This document shows, piece by piece, positions 7,156 through 12,719 of a stretch of 12,719 bases of DNA. The stretch lies in the NCBI GenBank assembly GCA_002385475.1, contig DGDO01000012.1, positions 1-12,719 on the forward strand, given 5' to 3'. A model generated the notes under the pieces. It searched no databases, was not told the DNA's origin, and saw nothing but the letters and a program-made list of their open reading frames with translations. How positions within the stretch are numbered: position 1 is the stretch's first letter; each line of letters opens with the position of its first letter. Source of the DNA: Candidatus Sordicultor fermentans. GTDB taxonomy: Bacteria; Atribacterota; Atribacteria; Atribacterales; Caldatribacteriaceae. Position numbers and translations under genes: made by a program.

Positions 7156-7804
7156 CTTGCTTTTTATCCATAATGAATTGTTCCCCGAGCTATGGAAAGG
7201 ATGGATGGTCACTTTAAAATTAGTCGCTCTTTCTATCCCTTTTGGACTGTTGACTGGGATATTGATTGCCATAGGAAGAGTATACGGAAATCGCTTAATT
7301 TCCTCCCTCTGTCGGCTTTATGTCATCTTTTTTAAAGGGTGCCCTCTTCTTCTTCTCTTATTTGTAATTTACTTCGGACTCCCTTCCTTAGGAATTGCTT
7401 TTTCACCTTTTGTGGCTTCGGTTTTAGGGTTTGTCCTCTGTAACGGAGCCTATACTTCTGAGTACATAAGAGGAGCAATCCAATCGGTAAAAACCGGCCA
7501 GATGATTGCTGCGCAAGCTTTGGGAATGACCAAGTGGCAGGCGGTATTTTACATCATTCTTCCTCAAGCTTTTCGCCGGGCACTACCTGGCGTGGGCAAC
7601 GAAATGATTTACCTCATCAAATACTCTTCTTTAGCTTATATGCTCACCTGTGTAGAGCTAACCGGAGCAGGGAAAATCGTGGCTGCTCGAAGTTTCCGTT
7701 TTATGGAAACTTTCGCTGTGGTGGGTATAATTTATCTATTTATGGTCTCCATAGCCACTAAAATTCTCCAGTGGGCAGAAAAGAAACTCTCCTATCCTGG
7801 CTAA
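7148..7804 (+). CDS. Amino-acid ABC transporter permease 2 (HisM/GlnP family)
   Basis: Second membrane subunit, 218 residues, similar in layout to permease 1 but clearly diverged, so the pore is probably a heterodimer. [16 protein letters not shown] (62-77) matches the same stretch of permease 1. The docking loop [20 protein letters not shown] then ILPQAFR (117-143) is strongly conserved. The ATG at 7148 overlaps the ATPase end by 8 bases. The order binding protein-permease-ATPase-permease makes a complete importer. Last gene of the operon; an opposing gene ends only 16 bases later. Confidence 0.95.
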   Translation: MDSLLFIHNELFPELWKGWMVTLKLVALSIPFGLLTGILIAIGRVYGNRLISSLCRLYVIFFKGCPLLLLLFVIYFGLPSLGIAFSPFVASVLGFVLCNGAYTSEYIRGAIQSVKTGQMIAAQALGMTKWQAVFYIILPQAFRRALPGVGNEMIYLIKYSSLAYMLTCVELTGAGKIVAARSFRFMETFAVVGIIYLFMVSIATKILQWAEKKLSYPG

Positions 7805-7853
7805 AGAAGTATGTATGTATTCATCCACACTCTTTCCGGGATTTAGCTTTTTT
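7800..7853 (+). terminator. Weak possible terminator at the convergent junction
   Basis: GCTAAA (7800-7805) could pair with TTTAGC (7842-7847), directly followed by six T (7848-7853). The stem is short and the loop is 36 bases, so this is a poor intrinsic terminator. The right arm lies inside the opposing epimerase gene. Listed because no better end signal exists for the amino-acid transporter operon. Confidence 0.2.
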
Positions 7854-8768
7854 AATCCAGCGAGCATATTCAGCCACTGCCTCTTCCATTCGATAACGAG
7901 GAGAAAAGTCCAACTCCTTTTTAGCTAAAGAAATATCCAGAGTTTCTCCTCGAGGAAACAATTTCCCCGGACCTAATATTACCTCTCTGGGCTCATCACT
8001 ATATTTTTGAGCCAATTTAGCTAAATCAGGAAAACTAGTTGCCTCATCAGTAGCGATATTAAATATTCGATGAGAGGGATTTTCTTTTTCATAAGCTAAC
8101 ACTGTTCCCCAGGCAGTATCTTTCACATAGGTAAATCCCAGTCTCTGGTCCCGGCCTTTTTCGAGATAAAGATTATCTAGTCCTTCGATAGAACCTAAAA
8201 GAGTGCGGAAAACCGGGGTCATCTCAGAGGGGAGATACCCAGGACCGAAGAAAAAGTAAGGACGAACTATCCTAACGTCTATTCCATAGTGATTGCCATA
8301 CTGGAGAGTGAGAAACTCTGCTCCAGCTTTGCTGGCTCCATAAAGGTCAGAAGGGTTGATATGATGGGTGAGTTCTCCCGGGCAATCTTTAGTCTCTCCA
8401 TAAACGGCTCCGGAACTCACATAGAGAAACTTTGGCACCTTATAAAGTCGAGCAAACTCTAATAGATTGAGAGTTCCTACCACATTCAATATAGTACTGG
8501 GATAAGGGTTATCCCAGTACTGGGGGGAAGCCATCACTGCCGGGGTATGAATTATACCCTCTATTTTCTGAGACTGAAAAACCTGTACCAAGCTTGACCA
8601 GTCCAGAACATCTCCTCTGTGGAAGGAAACATGATCCTGGTATTCTTCCAAATAGTCAAAAGAACGAGGTTTTAAATCAAAAGAGACTACATCTTTTCCC
8701 TTTTGGGCGAAATAGTAGGTTACCCAGGAACCTAAAAGACCATTGCCACCGGTTATAAGAATAGACAT
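7821..8768 (-). CDS. NAD(P)-dependent nucleotide-sugar epimerase/dehydratase (extended SDR family)
   Basis: Cytoplasmic oxidoreductase-fold enzyme of 315 residues acting on a sugar or nucleotide sugar. The N-terminal Rossmann motif is TGGNGLLG (G7, G10, G13). D31 at the end of the second strand favours NAD over NADP. YVSSGAVYG (116-124) supplies the catalytic Ser, and YGASK (143-147) supplies the Tyr/Lys pair. RIVRPYFFFGPG (167-178) matches the RxxNVYGPG-type substrate loop, with Asn-Val-Tyr replaced by aromatic residues. GalE-like 4-epimerase, dehydratase or another SDR activity all remain possible. ATG 8768 has GGAGGAAG (8783-8776) upstream. It converges on the amino-acid transporter operon and is probably transcribed alone. 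Confidence 0.9.
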   Translation of the reverse strand: MSILITGGNGLLGSWVTYYFAQKGKDVVSFDLKPRSFDYLEEYQDHVSFHRGDVLDWSSLVQVFQSQKIEGIIHTPAVMASPQYWDNPYPSTILNVVGTLNLLEFARLYKVPKFLYVSSGAVYGETKDCPGELTHHINPSDLYGASKAGAEFLTLQYGNHYGIDVRIVRPYFFFGPGYLPSEMTPVFRTLLGSIEGLDNLYLEKGRDQRLGFTYVKDTAWGTVLAYEKENPSHRIFNIATDEATSFPDLAKLAQKYSDEPREVILGPGKLFPRGETLDISLAKKELDFSPRYRMEEAVAEYARWIKKAKSRKECG

Positions 8769-8848
8769 ATTATCACTTCCTCCGGTTTATTTCTATTTTT
8801 ACTTTTCTTCTATGATATCAGAAAATCTAAAAGAAAGGGGTTCGAAAG

Positions 8849-9257
8849 ATGAAAAAATAAGATGAGAAAAATTTACTGGAAAAAGCTCTTAACCTTGCAA
8901 AGGAGGAAGCATCGAGGAAGCCCAATATTCCTGAAGGAAGCACATTTATCTTATGGAATAAAGCCCCTCTTAAGATAGCAGAGTACCTTTTTGTGGAAGA
9001 AAAACTATATAGTTTTGGGGTGGATAAGGAAAACTCTCTACCTTCTTTCTCCTGGTGATTCCATCTGTATGTATGCTGGGTCTTGAAGTTATACCATCAC
9101 AGATAAAAATATGCGCTATATCACCAAAAAACCGGTTTATGAAATCTTCTTTTGTTTCAAGTTCAACTTCGACCTTGGGCCAGGAGACTATGTTTTAGAA
9201 ATAATCATACGCGACCAGTTAGGAAGTAAAAAAAGGGGGAGCTTCGCCTGTCTTTAA
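8849..9257 (+). pseudogene. Decayed gene ending in a beta-sandwich-like segment, several disruptions
   Basis: This fills much of the 770-base gap. ATG 8849 is followed by a stop at its fourth codon (TAA 8858-8860). The same frame then encodes DEKNLLEKALNLAKEEASRK and later FILWNKAPLKIAEYLFVEEK up to TGA 9056. Moving one base near 9045-9050 continues as SPGDSICMYAGS, TGA at 9084, then SYTITDKNMRYITKKPVYEI and FDLGPGDYVLEIIIRDQLG to TAA 9255-9257. The GPGDYVLEIIIRD pattern is common in secreted or surface beta-sandwich domains. Two stops plus a frameshift in otherwise protein-like sequence argue for a dead gene. An intrinsic terminator follows on the same strand. The parent family is not recognised. 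Confidence 0.65.
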
Positions 9258-9293
9258 AAGCTAATAAGAAGTCGTGAGTTTAGATTATTCACT

Positions 9294-9325
9294 ACCCCGG
9301 CATATCTTTAGCCGGGGTTTTGTTA
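9294..9325 (+). terminator. Intrinsic terminator after the decayed gene
   Basis: CCCCGGC (9295-9301) pairs with GCCGGGG (9311-9317) around a 9-base loop, extended by an A-T pair, and is followed by TTTTGTTATT. It sits 37 bases after the last stop of the decayed gene and on the same strand, as expected if that region was once a real transcription unit. Confidence 0.88.
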
Positions 9326-9538
9326 TTCAGACAGCCTACGGCGCGAGATTAAAGAAAAGCCTTCTTTTGTGTGTGGCGATCTCGAGTTTGTAATTTCCAA
9401 TGTAATTTGCTTTTTAAAGTTGTAACAGCTTAACAGGTTTTGCGGTCAACTATATTTCCCCTCTATAATAATAGAGGAACTATCTCTTAAGAAAGACCGT
9501 AATATTAAACAGGAATTTCTCTCTGAGAGGTAAAAAGA
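9326..9538 (+). other. Leader region of the MFS transporter gene
   Basis: No gene seen. The stretch runs from the terminator to the MFS start and holds the candidate promoter and palindrome listed separately. The candidate -10 is about 70 bases before the start codon, so an untranslated leader of about 60 bases is likely if that promoter is right. Confidence 0.5.
9440..9477 (+). promoter_or_regulatory. Candidate promoter of the MFS gene with a palindrome over the -10 box
   Basis: TTGCGG (9440-9445), an 18-base spacer and a perfect TATAAT (9464-9469) form a plausible promoter. The -10 lies inside the perfect inverted repeat CCTCTAT-AATA-ATAGAGG (9460-9477). Such a palindrome could be an operator for a repressor, or an mRNA hairpin if transcription starts upstream. 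The -35 match is only moderate. Confidence 0.5.
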
Positions 9539-11095
9539 TTGAAGAAAACTGGAGTGTTAGACCGAGGGAAAAGATTAGCTCATTTCTATTTATTCCGTTA
9601 CTTCCGTTTCTATTCCCGAAAATTTCGCCCTCAGGACACCATTAAGAGAGAGGAAATTGAAAAAGGGCTGCAGGCAGTAGTAAAAGATGGCTTAGCAAGT
9701 CAGGCTATGTCTACCTTGACCGGGGGAGCTTTTCTGGTAGACTTTGCCCTGCTTCTCGGGGCTTCCAATTTCTTCATCGGAGTTTTAGCTGCTATTCCCG
9801 CCCTTACCCAGCTGATACAAATTCCTGCTACTTTTTTAGTAGAAAAAACCCGCAGAAGGAAGCTGATTGTAGCAATAGGGGCGTTTATAAGTCGTATATT
9901 TCTTTTGCTCTTTGCTCTCATCCCTTTTTTATTTTCTCCTTCCCGGAGGATTATGGCTCTATCTCTTGTCATTCTTTTTCACTCAGCCTGTAATTCTGTG
10001 GTCTCTTGCAGCTGGTCTTCCTGGATGCGAGATTTTATCCCTGAAAATATCTTAGGGAGTTTCTTTTCCCGTCGTATGGCTCTTTCTTACTCCTTAGGAG
10101 CGGTGCTGAGCCTCGCAGGAGCTTTTTATCTGGATTTTTGGAAACGCTCTTTTTCTGACCCTCTCACTGGCTATTCCTTTCTTTTTTTAGGAGGAGTGAT
10201 AGCTGGTTTTTTCAGTTTCTACTATTTAACCCTTCCTCCCGAACCTCGCCTGGAAGGGGAGGAAAAAGCGATTGGTTTTGCTCAGCTATTTCTTTCTCCT
10301 TTTAAAGACCAGAATTTTCGCAATTTACTCTTCTTTTCTGGTTCCTGGCATTTTGCTTATAACTTAGCCACTCCTTTTTTCACTGTTTATCTCTTACGGC
10401 GTTTAGAATACAATATGATTACAGTTGTTATCTTATCCACCATAAGCCAGGTTATGAGCATCTTGTTTTTCCGGTGGTGGGGCAGCATTGCTGACCATTT
10501 CTCCAATAAATCTGTTCTTTTAGTCAGTAGCCCTATATTTCTGGTTTCTCTATTCTTGTGGACTTTCACCACTTTACCGGAAAAACACGCTTTCACTCTG
10601 CCGTTGCTCATCATCATTCACATTTTACTGGGGATTTCTACTGCTGGCATTCTCTTAGCTACCGGGAACATGGGTATGAAATTAGCTCCCCGGGGACAGG
10701 CCACTCCGTATCTAGCCACTTATAACCTGGTTAACTCTCTATCACTGGGTATCGCTCCTCTTTTAGGAGGAAAATTGGCTGACTTTTTTGCTCAGCGAGA
10801 GCTGTCCCTTTCTCTCAACTGGATAAGCCCCACAGCTGAGCGCTCTTTTGCAACTCTCTCTTTTGAGCACTGGGATTTCCTGTTCTTTTTTGCTCTCTTA
10901 ATCGGGATATACGCTCTTCATCGTTTGACTTTTGTTGAAGAGGTAGAAGAGGAAAAAGGAACCATGGGAGGGTTGGTAACCGAGATAGGAAGAGCAGTCA
11001 ATAACATTTCTTCAGCTGGAGGAATTTTTCTAATAGAAAACTTTCGTTTTCCTCTCCGAAGAAAAGAAAAAAAGAAAAAAACATACCTTTATTAA
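9539..11095 (+). CDS. Major facilitator superfamily transporter, substrate unknown
   Basis: Polytopic inner-membrane protein of 518 residues. After a basic N-terminus rich in Arg, Phe and Tyr (about residues 1-45), roughly a dozen hydrophobic segments follow, interrupted by a central hydrophilic loop near 231-262, as in MFS proteins. The loop VEKTRRRKLIVAIGAF (101-116) fits the basic A-motif region between segments 2 and 3. SSWMRDFIPENILGSFFSRR (160-179) matches the conserved W-D-P-G-FF-R loop of an uncharacterised MFS branch. The tail RRKEKKKK (508-515) is strongly basic. The start is TTG 9539, with GAGAGG (9525-9530) eight bases upstream; no ATG, GTG or TTG with a better ribosome site is evident. 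It appears to be a single-gene unit. Substrate cannot be inferred. Confidence 0.9.
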   Translation: MKKTGVLDRGKRLAHFYLFRYFRFYSRKFRPQDTIKREEIEKGLQAVVKDGLASQAMSTLTGGAFLVDFALLLGASNFFIGVLAAIPALTQLIQIPATFLVEKTRRRKLIVAIGAFISRIFLLLFALIPFLFSPSRRIMALSLVILFHSACNSVVSCSWSSWMRDFIPENILGSFFSRRMALSYSLGAVLSLAGAFYLDFWKRSFSDPLTGYSFLFLGGVIAGFFSFYYLTLPPEPRLEGEEKAIGFAQLFLSPFKDQNFRNLLFFSGSWHFAYNLATPFFTVYLLRRLEYNMITVVILSTISQVMSILFFRWWGSIADHFSNKSVLLVSSPIFLVSLFLWTFTTLPEKHAFTLPLLIIIHILLGISTAGILLATGNMGMKLAPRGQATPYLATYNLVNSLSLGIAPLLGGKLADFFAQRELSLSLNWISPTAERSFATLSFEHWDFLFFFALLIGIYALHRLTFVEEVEEEKGTMGGLVTEIGRAVNNISSAGGIFLIENFRFPLRRKEKKKKTYLY

Positions 11096-11140
11096 AAAAC
11101 AAGTAACTACATAGGGGCCTATATTTTTATTGAGGTTCTG

Positions 11141-11171
11141 TTGACAGTTCTTTAAGAGTCATGAATACTAT
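11141..11171 (+). promoter_or_regulatory. Possible promoter before the IS66-type remnant
   Basis: TTGACA (11141-11146) is perfect. The -10 is weak: AATACT at 17 bases (11164-11169), or TACTAT at 19 bases (11166-11171). It lies just before the original ATG of the remnant at 11179. It may have been the transposase promoter. Confidence 0.35.
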
Positions 11172-11178
11172 GTGCACT

Positions 11179-11752
11179 ATGAAAAAAAACTAATCTGGAA
11201 AGTAAAATCTCAACCCTACCTTTAGAATCTCGACAGGTTCTGATAGAACACCCTGCTTTATTTGAACTCATTAGGGAATTGATAGAGATTGTTGAAAAAC
11301 AGCAACAAGAGATAGCCGAACTTCAACGAGAAGTGAAACACCTTCGAGATCAACTTCATCTGGATAGTCACAACAGCAGTTATCCTCCATCTACAGATAA
11401 AAATAGAACCAACTCGGGAAAGAAAGTAAATAGCTTAAGAAAAACTACTGGTAGAAAGCCAGGAGGTCAAGAGAATCACCCGCCGAGTACTTTACGAGCG
11501 GTCTCCTTTCCTCGTAATATCATCTCCCATGAGGTGAAAGTTTGTCCTCACTGTAGATATGTTTTGTCTTCCACCCCTGTAGCAGGAATAGAGAGACGTC
11601 AGGTATTTGATATCCCTCTTTTTGAGCTTTCAGTAACTGAACATCAAGCGGAGGTTAAGAAACGAGGTGAGAATGTACTGGAGTGTTTACGCCAAACTTT
11701 TCAGATATCTAAAGCAGGGACTATTTTATTACTTGAAGGACAGGCTGTGTAA
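11179..11752 (+). pseudogene. IS66-family transposase remnant with its catalytic middle deleted
   Basis: The N-terminal part is typical of IS66 transposases: a coiled coil (KQQQEIAELQREVKHLRDQL), then NSSYPPSTD, GRKPGGQ, one CPHC zinc-ribbon half (VCPHCRYVL) and ERRQVFDIP then VTEHQAEVK. It then jumps directly to KRGENVLECLRQTF, which is the family's C-terminal helix. The whole DDE domain and second zinc-ribbon half are missing; the join is near 11660. The open frame can start at TTG 11279, but homology-like sequence extends upstream in frame (LESRQVLIEHPALFELIREL) to an eight-A run at 11182-11189. With one A fewer, ATG 11179 would give MKKTNLESK in frame. So it carries a frameshift as well as the deletion and cannot be an active transposase. 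Confidence 0.8.
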
Positions 11753-11793
11753 TTACAAAAAATCTATATAGCCTCCAAACCTCCAAGGTCCCT

Positions 11794-11835
11794 GACAAGA
11801 AAGTTGTTGACAATTCGTATAAAGTTGTCTACATT
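11794..11835 (+). promoter_or_regulatory. Alkaline phosphatase promoter with repeated TTGTC/GACAA elements
   Basis: TTGACA (11807-11812), a 17-base spacer and TACATT (11830-11835) form a promoter about 34 bases before the ATG. AAAGTTGT is repeated directly at 11800-11807 and 11821-11828, exactly 21 bases (two helix turns) apart. GACAA occurs at 11794-11798 and 11809-11813 and its complement TTGTC at 11825-11829. These repeats overlap the -35 box and spacer and suggest binding by a dimeric regulator. Phosphate control is an inference from the gene, not from a known box sequence. Confidence 0.55.
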
Positions 11836-11868
11836 AATTGAAGTAAATCTAAAATAGGAGGCGGGAAA

Positions 11869-12719
11869 ATGAATAGGGATTTGAAAAGAAGTTGGTGGAT
11901 TTTGTCCCTGGTTATGGTGCTTCTCTTTTCCTTCTCGGGAGGATGGGTTGGAGCTCAAGAGCCTTCAAGTGAGTATAGTGGTGAGCCGGCCAGATATGTT
12001 TTTCTTTTCATCGGTGATGGAATGGGGATAGACCACTTCAGTGTCACTCAGGTTTATCTCAATGCTCTCGAGGAGAAAAATGTCGGTTTAAAAGAGCTTT
12101 CTTTTACTTCTTTTCCAGCAGCGGGGTTAGTCTCTACTTTTGACTATGGTTCTTACATCACCGACTCGAGCTCAGCTATAACAGCTATTCTTACTGGAGA
12201 GAAAACCTATAGTGGAGTTCTTAATATGTTGCCTGATAAATCTACTCCTCTTGTAAGCGTAGCCGAAATGGCAAAAGAAGCAGGGATGAAAGTGGGAGTG
12301 GTAACCAGTGTTTCTCTGGATCATGCCACTCCTGCTGCATGCTATGCTCATCAGCCTTCTCGTAACAACTTCTATGAAATTGCTGTAGAGGCAACTCAGA
12401 GTGACTTCGATTACTTCGGGGGAGGAGGGTTCTTACAACCTCGGGGTAAAAACAATGACCAGCGAGATATTTTCGAAATCTTTGCTGAAAATGGCTACAC
12501 TGTGGTAAGAAATCGAGAAGATTTTGAAAAATTAACTCCTCAATCGGGAAAAGTGGTAGCAATCAACGCCGTTTTGGATGAAGACCAAACAATGCCTTAT
12601 GAAATTGATCGGGAGGAAAACGACCTTTCCTTAGCTGATTTTACTCGCAAAGGCATTGAGCTTCTCGATAACCCCGAAGGTTTCTTTATGTTAGTGGAAG
12701 GAGGAAAAATCGACTGGGC
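11869..12719 (+). CDS. Secreted alkaline phosphatase (PhoA family), 3' end beyond the window
   Basis: Extracytoplasmic metal-dependent phosphomonoesterase that releases phosphate from organic esters; 283 complete codons are visible. The signal peptide has a basic start, a hydrophobic core at about residues 9-28 and a cut near VGA/QE (29-30). Catalytic motifs appear in order: LFIGDGMG (46-53) with metal ligand D50, YITDSSSA (96-103) with nucleophile S100, SLDHATPAA (149-157) and LVEGGKIDW (275-283). The residue before A-T-P is His152, as in non-enterobacterial phosphatases, rather than the Asp of E. coli. AGGAGG lies at 11856-11861, and ATG 11869 is the start. About one third of a typical protein, including the later zinc ligands, lies outside the window. 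It immediately follows the IS66 remnant. Confidence 0.93.
   Translation, partial: MNRDLKRSWWILSLVMVLLFSFSGGWVGAQEPSSEYSGEPARYVFLFIGDGMGIDHFSVTQVYLNALEEKNVGLKELSFTSFPAAGLVSTFDYGSYITDSSSAITAILTGEKTYSGVLNMLPDKSTPLVSVAEMAKEAGMKVGVVTSVSLDHATPAACYAHQPSRNNFYEIAVEATQSDFDYFGGGGFLQPRGKNNDQRDIFEIFAENGYTVVRNREDFEKLTPQSGKVVAINAVLDEDQTMPYEIDREENDLSLADFTRKGIELLDNPEGFFMLVEGGKIDW

Noticed and set aside
11111..11776. Possible terminal inverted repeats of the IS66 remnant (GGGGCCTATAT at 11114-11124 and the complement of ATATAGCCTCC at 11766-11776)
   Set aside because: Only 9 of 11 positions match, similarity does not extend inward, no target duplication is visible, and the left copy is part of a local ATAGG/CCTAT palindrome.
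12242..12562. 106-codon minus-strand open frame
   Set aside because: It lies wholly antisense to the clearly recognisable alkaline phosphatase gene.
1..12719. CRISPR array, tRNA or rRNA genes, toxin-antitoxin or defence system
   Set aside because: No regularly spaced repeats, no cloverleaf-like or rRNA-like sequence, and no defence-family motifs were seen on either strand.

Overview
This window looks like chromosomal DNA from an anaerobic, possibly thermophilic bacterium of moderate GC (about 40-45% by eye). The style resembles Atribacterota, Thermotogota or Dictyoglomota: tightly packed ABC-transporter operons, TTG/GTG starts, strong AAGGAGG-type ribosome sites and AT-rich sigma-70-like promoters. 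That placement is an inference from gene style, not from a marker gene.

Left part. Positions 2-156 hold the 3' end of a broken IS21-type istB helper gene, frameshifted by one base. A minus-strand operon then runs leftward from 3514 to 442. It encodes a secreted CUT1 sugar-binding protein, then two membrane permeases (MalF/UgpA type and MalG/UgpE type). A very stable hairpin with a T tract lies between the binding protein and the permeases and probably lowers permease expression. No ATPase is encoded here, so a shared ATPase from elsewhere must power this importer. The MalG-type gene appears to start at an ATA codon.

Middle part. Reading rightward from 3925 are a divergent NagB-like aminosugar-phosphate isomerase/deaminase with an altered active-site motif, then a complete polar amino-acid ABC importer of four genes (binding protein, permease, ATPase, permease). 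The importer genes are tightly spaced or overlapping, behind a near-consensus promoter. A convergent SDR-family nucleotide-sugar epimerase/dehydratase follows (8768 to 7821).

Right part. From 8849 to 9257 lies a decayed gene with two in-frame stops and a frameshift. Its remains end in a PGDY-type beta-sandwich segment and are followed by a good intrinsic terminator. Next come an MFS transporter (9539-11095), an IS66-type transposase remnant whose catalytic middle has been deleted (11179-11752), and the first two thirds or so of a secreted alkaline phosphatase, cut by the window end. The phosphatase promoter carries repeated TTGTC/GACAA elements that look like a regulator site.

Overall this is a nutrient-uptake region (sugars, amino acids, phosphate) with three clear or probable decayed genes, two of them from insertion sequences. 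I do not see a convincing new multi-gene system. The items most worth a second look are the ATA start, the NagB-like active-site change, the internally deleted IS66 gene and the two unidentified decayed reading frames.
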